Shown here: piece after piece, positions 18,701 through 32,081 of the stretch
Layout: every line of letters begins with the position of its first letter
Position numbering within the stretch: position 1 is the first letter of the stretch
Made by a program: the position numbers and the translations under genes
NCBI RefSeq assembly: GCF_017377855.1
Contig: NZ_JAFREP010000015.1
Span: forward strand, 124,001 to 188,000
DNA: 64,000 nucleotides
Reading direction: 5' to 3'
DNA from: Acanthopleuribacter pedis
Lineage (GTDB): Bacteria > Acidobacteriota > Holophagae > Acanthopleuribacterales > Acanthopleuribacteraceae
The notes under the pieces: model-generated
Told to the model about the DNA's origin: nothing
What the model saw: only the letters and a program-made list of their open reading frames with translations
Database searches by the model: none

Positions 18701-20507
18701 TCGAGGTACTGAGAAGACCACCAAAACCGGTGTATTGCCGAAAAACACCGGTTTCCGGGTTGTAAGCATTGAGGCCGCCACCCTGGGTGCCAATCCACAG
18801 CAGACCCGACCGCGACTCGTAAAGGCAGATGACGTCGTCGCTATTCAACGAGGTTTCGGCGGTCACATCACGACGAAACACCTCAAAGCGGACCTGTTCT
18901 TCGTCGACCCGTGCGAAACCACTGCTCATGGTCCCAACCCATAGGGTCCCGCTCGGTCCGCGGTGGATCGCACTCACAAACCGGTTCTTCAACATGTGCG
19001 GTTCCTTGCCGATGGGGAACTGGGTGAATTGTTCGGTGTCCGGGTTAAAACGCACCAAGCCGCCGTCGTAAGAAGCAATGTAAACACCGTTTTCTTCTAC
19101 CAAAATTTGGGTGACAAAACTGCCCGGAAAGCCACCCTTTTGCGTCCGGTAACCCCACTTTTTTCCGGTCGCAAGCTCAAAGCGATCAAACCCGTCTTGG
19201 CGATAACCGACGTACAGGAAACGATCATCGACGGCGACCGCTTTGACCAGCTCACTGGACAAAACAAAACGGCTGTCGTCGGCGGTGCTCATGGTCTCAA
19301 ATTCGCCGTTTTTGGGATCAAACCGATCCACGCCCGCGCCCATATGACCCGTCCAAACGGTTCCGTCCTCGGTAACGACCATGCTCGCCACCAGAGCGGC
19401 CGACGTGGGTTTCGTCCTGTTCTCAAAGTTAAAAAAAGGTTTGGGATCGCGGTCAAGTCGGGTCAGGCCGTACCCGCTGCTGCCGGTCCAAATACCGCCC
19501 TGGCGATCACCGGTCACACACAGAAGTTCAAAACCACCGGGTAGAAACTTGGGATCGGCATTGCCGGATGTGTGTTCGATGCGGCCGGTTGCCACATTCA
19601 CCCGACTCAAGCCGGAAAATTGGGTGGTCACCCAAAGGTCGCCGCGTTCGTCCTGGAAAAAGCCGTTGACACTTTCGCCGACCAACACATCGCCGCTCGG
19701 CGATTGGGCGGGGTCCGAATAGGAACGCCATGTCAACCGCCTCGTGTCGACCTGGAAGAGGCCTTTTCTTCGCGTCCCAACCCAAAGATTGCCGTCACGG
19801 TCCTGGAATAACTCGGGCACCAATCGCGCGGGAAAAGCGGTCGGGTCGTCGTCCTTGGGTGCCAACTGAACCGTCTCACCGGTGGCGGGATCGTAACGCA
19901 ATAACCCCCGAGATCGGGTTCCAACCCAAACCATGCCGTCGCGGTCTTCAAGCACACAGAAGGCCGCGACCCGGTCCCCGCCCGGACCCGACCCGGTCAG
20001 ATCGATCCGCGTAACCTGTTCGGTTTGCGGATCAAACCGTTCGAGACCGCCGCCAACCGAAGCGGCCCAAATCATGCCGGAGGGCCCGGTAGCGATGCTG
20101 TAAAGTTTGTCGTCGGCAAAAGAATGGGGGTTATCGGGCTGATAGGAGAAGGCGCGAAACACCCCGGTCCGCCGGTTCATATGCTGGAGACCCCCGCCTC
20201 GCGTGGCCATCCACAGGTCGCCCTTCGCATCTTCAATGATCTGACTAATATGGTGGGAACGCAGGCCGTCGGGATCCGCAACGTCCGTGTAATAGCGAAT
20301 GAACTGCTGTCCGTCAAACCGGTACAAGCCGAGATCGGCCCCAATCCACAGCAACCCCTGAGCATCGCAGTGCAACGCATAAATCATGGAAGCATTTAAG
20401 CCATGTTCGTGGCCGTAGGAACGAAACTTGGTGGGCGCCGTCGCCACCGCCGGCACCATCAAAAACAACCAACCCACCAACCAACCACGCGCATCCGTTC
20501 GCCACAT
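15798..20507 (-). CDS. Hybrid histidine kinase with two-component propeller sensor, receiver and second kinase module
   Basis: The 1,569-residue protein has a signal-like N-terminus, then about 650 residues of repeats of the LWIGTQGGGLNAYNP type that build periplasmic beta-propellers. A Y_Y_Y-type beta domain follows (to about 790), then a membrane helix near 805-830. Inside the cell are a HisKA domain (NTSHELRTPL, His near 887) with an ATPase domain, a receiver (phospho-Asp in LVVLDVMMPG, near 1190), a coiled coil, and a second H-box (GIAHEINNPN, near 1318) with its own ATPase domain to the end. I prefer ATG 20507 to the GTG one codon upstream. Such sensors often read polysaccharides or surface signals. 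No DNA-binding domain is present, so an output partner must exist elsewhere. Confidence 0.93.
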   Translation of the reverse strand: MWRTDARGWLVGWLFLMVPAVATAPTKFRSYGHEHGLNASMIYALHCDAQGLLWIGADLGLYRFDGQQFIRYYTDVADPDGLRSHHISQIIEDAKGDLWMATRGGGLQHMNRRTGVFRAFSYQPDNPHSFADDKLYSIATGPSGMIWAASVGGGLERFDPQTEQVTRIDLTGSGPGGDRVAAFCVLEDRDGMVWVGTRSRGLLRYDPATGETVQLAPKDDDPTAFPARLVPELFQDRDGNLWVGTRRKGLFQVDTRRLTWRSYSDPAQSPSGDVLVGESVNGFFQDERGDLWVTTQFSGLSRVNVATGRIEHTSGNADPKFLPGGFELLCVTGDRQGGIWTGSSGYGLTRLDRDPKPFFNFENRTKPTSAALVASMVVTEDGTVWTGHMGAGVDRFDPKNGEFETMSTADDSRFVLSSELVKAVAVDDRFLYVGYRQDGFDRFELATGKKWGYRTQKGGFPGSFVTQILVEENGVYIASYDGGLVRFNPDTEQFTQFPIGKEPHMLKNRFVSAIHRGPSGTLWVGTMSSGFARVDEEQVRFEVFRRDVTAETSLNSDDVICLYESRSGLLWIGTQGGGLNAYNPETGVFRQYTGFGGLLSTSIGNIIEDGEGKLWVTDLLTLMRFDPVTEKLAVFDQNDGLGLVSFMGMTASRNGEGRLSIAGTDGFMQWDPVAIQPAPWVAPVVIENISLAGQSTAWRPQSPRPFVTTAPLTVLPEFTEQLSVSETERTLRFDFSAYAYHQPERLKFRYRLTPFEQEWQITDRSARFVQYTNLAPGDYTFEVQSNNGEDRWGPQVASLAVDIQPAWWNAWWARGTYLWVLLVLAAFYLRQQRAKLAAQKTAAGQAQRLAEQAREGAAKDRALAEEAQKVAAQLGRVDRMKNEFLANTSHELRTPLQGIIGLSEALLEEGPDGLAPRARDHLGLVVREGRRLAHLVNDLLDFSQLKHQGLNLTVKPVDVRAMVDSVMQLTGAGLAEGEPQLVNAVPAALPAVLADEARLQQILHNLVGNAVKFTPAGSVTVGADVAGDWISIWVRDTGPGIAPEHQARIFEDFVQLDGSASRCHGGTGLGLSISKALVEQLGGRLTLQSAPGRGSTFTLRLPVAAAEDLITHNRTTALLPRLEAPPTVSSTSREPEPDPGGAGLHVLLVDDEAVNRQVLSRHLESADYRVTVVGDGEAALARLRQPGIDLVVLDVMMPGMSGFEVCRRIRTEHRLQDLPVVFLTAKTGLQSLVEAFQMGGNDFLEKPVARDVLLARLNTQRVLLDLHRNLEAKVADRTARLEQRTREVQRQKEAIVQNQELIIRQQKLASLGTLTAGIAHEINNPNNFIEGGRQALQEGLIAFRETLLALLGDQPDADLVTTFEATFRSLDQNVALIGRGATRIEEVVANLLQLAALDESGPQSVKLNECVDTVVALFSGRYPEIDFAAVVPETARVLGRAEVLDHVLMNLVRNACQAVAARGGTRGRVAIEARHAGELIVVCVRDNGVGIQADVLPRLFDAFYTSRGVGKGKGLGLFTSHQIVADLGGTIEVDSAPDRGSVFTVSLPASSADPATLTAPNAAPVGAGT

Positions 20508-20840
20508 CACAACACCTGTCTCTTCGGGTTTCCGTCCTTACACCCTAACGAAGCGATTTGCTCCCAAAGTGCCGCCCTTCGCCGAAAAGATACGGCAAAA
20601 GCCAAAAGTAGTACGTGAACCACATTCTATGAAATAGCGCTCATGCCTGCCTCTTGGCGTTTGGAACACCTTGGCGCCGGTGCAAAACCCAGCCACCCAT
20701 AGGCCACACCAAAGCATGTCGGGGCCCGGCATTTTGCCTTGATTGACGGGAAACGAACCGGCAATTACCTCGCAAGATAGCCCTTATCTAATTGGCCCGG
20801 GAGACCGATAAGCAGTCAAACCGAAGCGAGGGAGTGCCTC
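20508..20840. other. Divergent promoter region, hybrid kinase and PilZ
   Basis: This 333-base spacer separates the hybrid kinase and PilZ genes, which point away from each other. AGATA and TATCT (about 20774-20788) form a short inverted repeat about 50 bases before the PilZ start. I see no gene here; short frames across it lack ribosome binding sites. Confidence 0.5.
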
Positions 20841-21188
20841 ATGAGTCAAGAGTCGGAGAATCGCCGCAATTTCGAGCGATTTCACTCTGAAATGAGTATT
20901 TGTTGGATTCGTCCCATCGGCGAAGGCGGTGACTTTCTTTTGGCGGAAATCACCAACATCAGCGCCGGCGGCCTTTTGTTCCAACTGGACTATCCCATGA
21001 AGGCGGGGCAGGAACTCGAAGTGCGCTTCGAACTCCCGCAAAACGATGAATTGGTCGAGGCGGTGGCCATTGTGCGCCATTGCAAACAAGAACAGGACCA
21101 CCTCTATTTCTTGGGTGTCCAATTTAAGTCGGTCAAAAACTACTCGATCCCCGTGCTGATGGCTTACTTGGAAGCGCTTTACAAATAA
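20841..21188 (+). CDS. PilZ domain protein
   Basis: The 115-residue protein is a single PilZ domain, the cyclic-di-GMP-binding fold. It has the RRNFER arginine motif (residues 8-13) and the downstream ISAGGL motif (near 43-48, in place of the usual D/NxSxxG). Both halves of the binding site are present, so it should be able to bind c-di-GMP, though this must be tested. GAGGG lies upstream of the ATG. The HEAT-receiver gene starts 33 bases after its stop codon, so the two are probably co-transcribed and may work together in motility or surface behaviour. Confidence 0.85.
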   Translation: MSQESENRRNFERFHSEMSICWIRPIGEGGDFLLAEITNISAGGLLFQLDYPMKAGQELEVRFELPQNDELVEAVAIVRHCKQEQDHLYFLGVQFKSVKNYSIPVLMAYLEALYK

Positions 21189-21221
21189 ACCCGCCGGAAG
21201 GCCCCGGTCAAACGAAACCCC

Positions 21222-23870
21222 ATGCTAAAAAACACGCTAAAAATCAAAATATTGGACCTGCACGCGGTCGGCGACATGAGCCGTATCAACGAGCTCATTC
21301 AAACCTCGCTGGGCCAATTACGCGATAAAACCATCACCGCGTTGGAATCGCTACTGGTTGAGGTCGACGGCAAGTTCCGCCTCAAACTCCTCGAAATTTT
21401 AATGCAGGACGGGGGCGCCGATCTGGTCCCGCTGTTTATCAACAGCATTCGCCACGAGAAAAACACGCTCTACGCCAAGTCGCAAATACTGCTGTTCCGC
21501 GAGTTCAAACACCAAGAAGCCCTGCCCGCGTTGCTTTCCATCGAAAACGACATCGACGCGGAACAGCGCCCCACCTACCAGCGTGTGCTCGGCCGCATGC
21601 TCTCGCAGTTTAGCGAACAGTTTTACATGAGCGAGTTCCGCTCGGGTTACGGGAACCGGCGCCGCACCGAGTTCGCGGCCGATATGATGTTGCGCTCGCC
21701 CCATGCCGACTACATCCCCTTCCTCAATGAACAAATTCTGCAAAACGACGCGGGCTTTCGCCACGAGGGCCTGCGCATCCTGCGTGAACTGGGTGACACC
21801 ACCTCGGTGGAACAAATGTTCACCCTGCTCTCCAAGCTTCGCATCCAGCGGGACAAAGCACGCGCGCTGGACGGCCTCATCCGCGCCGAACACGGTGAAC
21901 CCGACGCCTTTTTCCGAAAACTCAACCAGCAGGCCGGCCTCAACTGGAGCGCGCCCCAAGAGGCCCAGTTCAGCGAAAGCCTGGCGAGAGGCGAGGTCAA
22001 CGACCTGCTGGAACAGGTGATGGGCGGGTTTTTGTTGTTTGAGGACGTGCACCGCAAAATTCGCCCCCTGCTGCGGGACCGGCTCAGCGGTCGCGTCAGC
22101 TCGGCGTTTGACGAATCCCGCGCCCAACAAACCATGACCGAGTACCTGGAAGAGCTGGAACAACTGCTCCACTTCAACGTGGCGTCCATGGGCACCATTT
22201 CCCAGCGCATTGAAGACGAAATGTTCGTGCGCCGCATGGAACAGTACCTGCCCCTCAACGACCCCGACCGCGACCGCCTGCTGATCAGCACCCTTTCGGG
22301 TTTTCAGTCGGACGAATCGGCGGCGCTGCTCAAAGAATATGTCAACACGGTGGACGATCCCGAATTGTTGGCGTTGTCGATGGACGCGCTCAAAAACTTC
22401 GAAGCCACCGAAATCCCACCGGGCGTTCAAAAGTTCTGCGAGGACGAGCAAAACGCAATCCTGCGCAAAAAAGCCATGACCCTGCTGGGCGAATGGGAGT
22501 TGGGCGAAAACCTGATTGCCAAAGCGATGGACAACCCCTCCATCGCGGTGCGCGTCGATGCGTTGCAAACCGCGGCGGCCTACAAGCTGACGGGTACCCG
22601 TGACAACATCCTCAAACTGCTCAAACCCAACCTACCCGACAGCGTGTTGCTGGCGGCGGTGGAAGCCATCCGTGTGTTCCCCAGTGAACAAACCGGCAAA
22701 TCGGTGCGGCCGTTCATCGCACCGCCCCACGGCCTCAAGATCCGTCAAGCGGCGCTGGAAACCGCCTTCAAAGCAGCCGGCGACGACGGCCTCGACACCC
22801 TCCTCAAAATGTTCAGCCAAGACCAAGGTTCGAAACTGGGCGATGTCTCGGAAACCCTGTTGCAGCTCATTCTCAACGATGATTTGGCCGCCAACCAGGA
22901 CACCCTGCTCAAACATAAAGATTACTTCCTCGACCTCTTTACCCAGTCCAACGATCCGGCCACACGCAACCGCATCCTGCAAATGTTCGAAAACATGGAG
23001 ATCACCGAGGAATACCACCTGCGCACCTTGTTCAGCGGGTTGCAAAAGGTGATGCGTTCGTTTAAGGGTCAGAGTGAAAACGAGGAAGCGTTTCGCTGCC
23101 GCAAGTTGGCGGAACGTCTGGAGAACCTCACCAAAACCCGCAACGTGGCGGCCCAGCGCACCCGTTTGCTGGATTCTCTGTTGGACACGGTCGAAAAACA
23201 CCAGGGTTTCCCCAAGGTCCAAGCCTTGCGCAAACTCGGCCAAAACTACCGATCCGACCTCATCTCCAACAACCCCATCGGTTTACAGCGCATGCTCGGT
23301 TTGGTGGGCGACGCCTTGGGCGATGAAACCACGGAGGTTCGGCTCCAGGCAATCGCGGTAGCGGGCAAAATTCGCCATCCCCGGCTGCACAAGGTGCTCC
23401 GTACCATGACGGCCAACCACCGCGGCGCGGCGCTTAATTCCATCAACAACGCCTTGCGCACCCCGGTCGATCCCATCTTTATCAAACCGATCAAATCCAT
23501 CTTTGTGATGGACGACTCGCGGTACGTCACCAAACAACTCTCCAAGGTTCTGGCGCAAGCCGGTTACCAAGTCGACTTCGAAACCAAGGTTCACGCGGGC
23601 CTGGCCCGCCTCGACGAGGGCGAGGGTTTCGACCTGCTCATCCTCGACTACATCATGCCCGAAATGGACGGGGTCACCTTCCTCAAACAAGCGCGCACCA
23701 AGGAAACCGCACCGGAGCGGGTGATCGTGATTACCTCGACCCGCAATCAGGATGAGTTACGCGATTTCCTGCAGATCGGCATCGACGGCCTCATGCTCAA
23801 ACCCTTCAAAATGGAAGATCTCATTCAGCGAATCCGCGACCTGAGCAACGCGGTCCACGACACCGGCTAG
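21222..23870 (+). CDS. HEAT-repeat protein with C-terminal response-regulator receiver domain
   Basis: Residues 1-750 of this 882-residue protein are helical, with HEAT/PBS-like repeats visible in places (for example the pair around DNPSIAVRVDALQTAA). Residues 759-882 form a receiver domain with an acidic pocket (MDDS), the phospho-acceptor Asp809 in LILDYIMPEMDG, a Thr/Ser switch (VIVITS) and the Lys in LMLKPF. Receivers usually lie at the N-terminus, so the C-terminal position is uncommon. The long helical solenoid probably binds a protein partner and is controlled by phosphorylation. A PilZ gene lies 33 bases upstream in the same direction. No kinase is adjacent on this strand; the hybrid kinase upstream is divergent. 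Confidence 0.8.
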   Translation: MLKNTLKIKILDLHAVGDMSRINELIQTSLGQLRDKTITALESLLVEVDGKFRLKLLEILMQDGGADLVPLFINSIRHEKNTLYAKSQILLFREFKHQEALPALLSIENDIDAEQRPTYQRVLGRMLSQFSEQFYMSEFRSGYGNRRRTEFAADMMLRSPHADYIPFLNEQILQNDAGFRHEGLRILRELGDTTSVEQMFTLLSKLRIQRDKARALDGLIRAEHGEPDAFFRKLNQQAGLNWSAPQEAQFSESLARGEVNDLLEQVMGGFLLFEDVHRKIRPLLRDRLSGRVSSAFDESRAQQTMTEYLEELEQLLHFNVASMGTISQRIEDEMFVRRMEQYLPLNDPDRDRLLISTLSGFQSDESAALLKEYVNTVDDPELLALSMDALKNFEATEIPPGVQKFCEDEQNAILRKKAMTLLGEWELGENLIAKAMDNPSIAVRVDALQTAAAYKLTGTRDNILKLLKPNLPDSVLLAAVEAIRVFPSEQTGKSVRPFIAPPHGLKIRQAALETAFKAAGDDGLDTLLKMFSQDQGSKLGDVSETLLQLILNDDLAANQDTLLKHKDYFLDLFTQSNDPATRNRILQMFENMEITEEYHLRTLFSGLQKVMRSFKGQSENEEAFRCRKLAERLENLTKTRNVAAQRTRLLDSLLDTVEKHQGFPKVQALRKLGQNYRSDLISNNPIGLQRMLGLVGDALGDETTEVRLQAIAVAGKIRHPRLHKVLRTMTANHRGAALNSINNALRTPVDPIFIKPIKSIFVMDDSRYVTKQLSKVLAQAGYQVDFETKVHAGLARLDEGEGFDLLILDYIMPEMDGVTFLKQARTKETAPERVIVITSTRNQDELRDFLQIGIDGLMLKPFKMEDLIQRIRDLSNAVHDTG

Positions 23871-23932
23871 CAACTGGAACCTTTAGATAATCTTGGATGG
23901 TATGGGGAGAACCGCTCCGGAAGGGGGATACC

Positions 23933-25531
23933 TTGACGATTCGATATAAATGGTTGGGTTCGCTGGCTCTTGGCTGGCTCGCTCTAATTTTGGGGATACG
24001 CCTTTGGCATGCCGTTTCCTATCGAGAACCGGTGCGCGACTTGCGCGAATTGAAACAGGTGGCGCAGCAACATCCCGAGGATCATGCCTTTGCCGAACTT
24101 GATGAAATCGGTGCCACCTTGTCGCCATGGGAATTTGAACACGTCGCACTTCAGGATCTCGATCAGGAAGAACTTCGGGCTTATTACCAAGATCATCAGG
24201 CCACACTGGAACGGTTTTGGGCCTGGTACCACGCGAAAGGCAGGCAGAAGCTAGGACCGCAAGCCGACTTTCCCAAGGCGTCTCGCATTTTTATCAAAGA
24301 TCTTGAGGTACCTCTTTCGGCGTCCTTCACCGAGACCACACACCTACTTCGCCTGCATCGACTGTTGGTCACCCATGCTTATTTTTCCTATCATCAGGAC
24401 CAAGCGGAACGGGGAAAGGCCGCGCTTTTGGCTTCCTTTGAACTCGCGCACTTCTTTCTTCAAAACCCCGACACCTTGCAAATGATGATCGGTTTCGCAC
24501 ATCTTGATGTGAGCCAGTACGTGCTCGCCGAACAATTGCCGGCTTCCGCTTTAAGCTCTGCCTTTTCGCCCTATCTCGCCAGCCGCAAATTGATGGTTCA
24601 GACCGCACGCAAGGCGCGATGGGTTGATGATGCGGTCGGCATGACCGTAATGGAAGATCCCTTCCGTTACCAAGATGACTCTCCAGATTGGCAGGCACGT
24701 TTTTTTGCCGTGGTTCTCGGCGGTTACAACGTCGCCCATACCCAAAATATGATTTACGACGCCCACCAGCAGTACATTGAGGATGTAGCCCAACCCCTCG
24801 ACCAGGTCGACTTTCAATACTACCAGCTCACCGAAATGCCTTCCTGGTATTCACTGAACCCGGTTGGGCGCACGTTGATGGCGATTGGCTCGCCGATAAA
24901 CAACAGCTTTTTGAGAGGGAATGCCTTTGTGGTGGTACGGGCCGATGTTTTGCGCGTGCGGCTAGCGCTCCAGGAAAAAAATCTTCCTTGGCAACCGGCG
25001 CACGTGGTGCAAACGCTGGATGAATTGTCATTGACCTCTCCCTACAGCCACGAACCTTATCGCGTCAACGAACAAGGCGACATCGTGGTCTTTGAAGCGG
25101 TTGATCCCCGCTGGCGCGATGTTCGCCGCCGTTATTTTGGGTTTGGCGGGCTACTTGGTCCCGATCTTCACGATCCCTATCAGGTTTTGACAGACCTTGA
25201 TCGCGAACGCCTCTCGCAACAGATTCCGCCGACACCCTTCACCGAGACCTTGGTTTTTCGACCCCCACCCGAACCCGTAGCCGCGGGTGAAACCCTGCTC
25301 TATGAAATTCTTTCCGCGCCGTCGGCCCAACTGGCCGGGTGTTTCATTGAACAAGGTCCCATGAACGCAACCCTCTCGCCCACCGGCGTGTTTGAATGGC
25401 AACTCGGCAAATCAGTCAGCGGGGTCATTCCCGTCAACGTGAGTATCGTCGCCCACAACGGGGAAGTAGTACATCACCAGTTTGAGATCACCGTCGTTAA
25501 CAAACAATCCAACCGCTCAACCCGAAAATAA
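23933..25531 (+). CDS. Membrane-anchored protein of unknown function with C-terminal Ig-like domain
   Basis: I choose TTG 23933 because AAGGGGGAT lies just upstream; an ATG at 23897 would add 12 residues. The product has 532 residues. Residues 6-25 form a membrane anchor (WLGSLALGWLALILGIRL). The middle 400 residues are helical with many aromatic residues and match no family I recognise. The last 90 residues resemble a putative Ig/cadherin-like domain (He_PIG type): GETLLYEIL, then NATLSPTGVFEWQL, then a final HHQFEITVV strand. It is probably exposed outside the inner membrane. It follows the HEAT-receiver gene by 62 bases. Confidence 0.6.
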   Translation: MTIRYKWLGSLALGWLALILGIRLWHAVSYREPVRDLRELKQVAQQHPEDHAFAELDEIGATLSPWEFEHVALQDLDQEELRAYYQDHQATLERFWAWYHAKGRQKLGPQADFPKASRIFIKDLEVPLSASFTETTHLLRLHRLLVTHAYFSYHQDQAERGKAALLASFELAHFFLQNPDTLQMMIGFAHLDVSQYVLAEQLPASALSSAFSPYLASRKLMVQTARKARWVDDAVGMTVMEDPFRYQDDSPDWQARFFAVVLGGYNVAHTQNMIYDAHQQYIEDVAQPLDQVDFQYYQLTEMPSWYSLNPVGRTLMAIGSPINNSFLRGNAFVVVRADVLRVRLALQEKNLPWQPAHVVQTLDELSLTSPYSHEPYRVNEQGDIVVFEAVDPRWRDVRRRYFGFGGLLGPDLHDPYQVLTDLDRERLSQQIPPTPFTETLVFRPPPEPVAAGETLLYEILSAPSAQLAGCFIEQGPMNATLSPTGVFEWQLGKSVSGVIPVNVSIVAHNGEVVHHQFEITVVNKQSNRSTRK

Positions 25532-25964
25532 AAAGAGAACCCCCGGCATTTCCAGACCGCCGATGTGATCCGTGCTCAGGTAGAAATCGCCGCCATCGGT
25601 CCAGCCCGGCGTGGCAACAGCGCCCTCCCACGCCGCTTCACCATTTTCATTTGGCAATCGTTAGACCGCATCGCTCAGCAAGCATTCTGCAGCGCAGCAG
25701 AAACCGCGATGATCGCAACGGTTTTGGCACAGGTAGCAAAAACGGGCGAGAAGTGGACATTAGGGCGTGCAAAGGAGCCAATGCTAACAATCCCCAAACA
25801 ATACCGAACGCCTAAACAGCTCACATATTAAGTGATATAGCAGCGATATGTTTTTCATCTCACACATTCCTAACAATTCAATTGTCCTATTGTTAGAAAT
25901 ATGTGAGAATAGCCTCCTAAAATGGCCCAGGCTCTGCCCATTTTTTTGCGAGGTAACCGTCCTA
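25532..25964. other. Intergenic region with inverted repeats
   Basis: The 433-base spacer before the hydrolase gene becomes notably AT-rich from about 25790. An 88-codon open frame at 25565-25831 has no convincing start signal or family match and is not called. The main content is the CTCACA-type inverted repeat described separately. Confidence 0.55.
25820..25907. promoter_or_regulatory. Large inverted repeat and extra half-site upstream of hydrolase gene
   Basis: The arm at 25859-25877 and the reversed arm at 25889-25907 match at 17 of 19 positions (CTCACAcATTcCTAACAAT against CTCACAtATTtCTAACAAT) with an 11-base spacer. A third copy of CTCACATATT begins at 25820. No T-run follows, so it is not a terminator. 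Its place 58 bases before the hydrolase start suits an operator with several binding sites; a recombination or mobile-element scar is another reading. Confidence 0.55.
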
Positions 25965-30958
<4,994 letters not shown>

Positions 30959-31002
30959 GTTGCTTCACCTTCAATGGCAACAGCCCCGGAGAGACATGGC
31001 CC

Positions 31003-31956
31003 ATGACATCCCCGCTTTACCGTACCTTAGCACAACTCACCCGCAAGGCTTTGGCGTCAGGCCAATTAACGGAAGCCCAAGAGTTGATCGTCAAACTCAA
31101 GGACGAGGATTCGCTGGCGCTGGAAACCCGCGGGCTTGAACTGGAGCTGGCGATCAAAAGCGGCAACCTCCGCGACGCGGGCATCCTGGCCACGCAATTG
31201 GTGCAATTGTTTCCCGCCTCCAGCCGGATCCAATTCTTGACGGGACGCCTGGAATACCAACGCAAGCGCTACGGCAAAGCAGAACAGCACTTTACCGAAA
31301 GCCACCATATTTTTCCCAGCAAACACACGCAACACTGGCTCGGAAAAACCTTAACCCAGGCGGGCAAACTCGACGAGGCCCTGGCGATTCTCGAACCGCT
31401 CGCCCACGAAGAAAACCGCGGTTGGTCCGATTTGGCCTGGCTCTATGAGCGACGCGGGCAATGGGATAAGGCGCTCGCGGCCTACGAAAAGGTTTTGGCC
31501 AAAAACCCGGAAGACGCCTATGCCAAAAATCAGATCGTGCGGTTGCGCGCCAAAACACTGGCTCCCCAGGACCTCATCGAAGAGTGCAACGACTTGATCG
31601 AACTCGGCGAACCCCTGCCCGACCATCTCCTCCCCGATTACCTGACCGCGCTTTTCAAAACGGGACACGGCGACCGCGCCCGCGCCGTTATTGAAACCAA
31701 CCAAACAGGTTGGGACACGCGGCTCACCCTAAAAGTCGCCTGGTTGTGTTACACAAGCCAGGTGTTCGATCAGGCCTATCCCCTGTTTTTGCGCTGTTTG
31801 CCAAGTAACCTGAACAATTTTAAGCTGCTCAACGCCCTCGAAAAAGCCGCGACCAAAACAAACCGAAGAAATTTACTGATCGAACAGTACAAAAATCTAG
31901 CCGACCAAGAAAAATCACTGTACGGCCGAATCAAAAAACTGGAAAAAGACCTTTAA
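31003..31956 (+). CDS. Tetratricopeptide-repeat protein
   Basis: The 317-residue cytoplasmic protein is built of TPR units, best seen around residues 85-175 (KRYGKAEQHFTES, GKLDEALAILEPL, GQWDKALAAYEKVLAKNPED). It has no signal peptide or membrane helix and ends in a charged helix (RIKKLEKDL). GGAGAG precedes the ATG at 31003. The gene diverges from the ATPase-phosphatase fusion gene with 44 bases between the starts, so the two may share a control region. TPR proteins bind partner proteins; the partner here is unknown. An NtrC-type regulator follows 125 bases downstream. Confidence 0.8.
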   Translation: MTSPLYRTLAQLTRKALASGQLTEAQELIVKLKDEDSLALETRGLELELAIKSGNLRDAGILATQLVQLFPASSRIQFLTGRLEYQRKRYGKAEQHFTESHHIFPSKHTQHWLGKTLTQAGKLDEALAILEPLAHEENRGWSDLAWLYERRGQWDKALAAYEKVLAKNPEDAYAKNQIVRLRAKTLAPQDLIEECNDLIELGEPLPDHLLPDYLTALFKTGHGDRARAVIETNQTGWDTRLTLKVAWLCYTSQVFDQAYPLFLRCLPSNLNNFKLLNALEKAATKTNRRNLLIEQYKNLADQEKSLYGRIKKLEKDL

Positions 31957-31978
31957 TTTGACGCGTGCATGTCAAATT
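31955..31978. promoter_or_regulatory. Palindrome upstream of NtrC-type regulator
   Basis: AATTTGAC (31955-31962) and GTCAAATT (31971-31978) form a perfect eight-base inverted repeat with an eight-base spacer. It starts within the stop codon of the TPR gene and lies about 104 bases before the regulator start. It could be an operator, perhaps for autoregulation. Confidence 0.45.
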
Positions 31979-32081
31979 CTCGAAATTCGTAACCCAGTCT
32001 GTTATATGCTGTAGGGACCCATCCCTTCCTCAATACGAAACCCTGCTTTAGTCCAACACGGATCACCCACAAGGTGAGGTT

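Noticed and set aside
21399..22568. 389-codon frame on the minus strand
   Set aside because: It is opposite the HEAT-receiver gene and shows the antisense composition bias.
25565..25831. 88-codon open frame
   Set aside because: No ribosome binding site, no family features, and it ends in AT-rich regulatory DNA.
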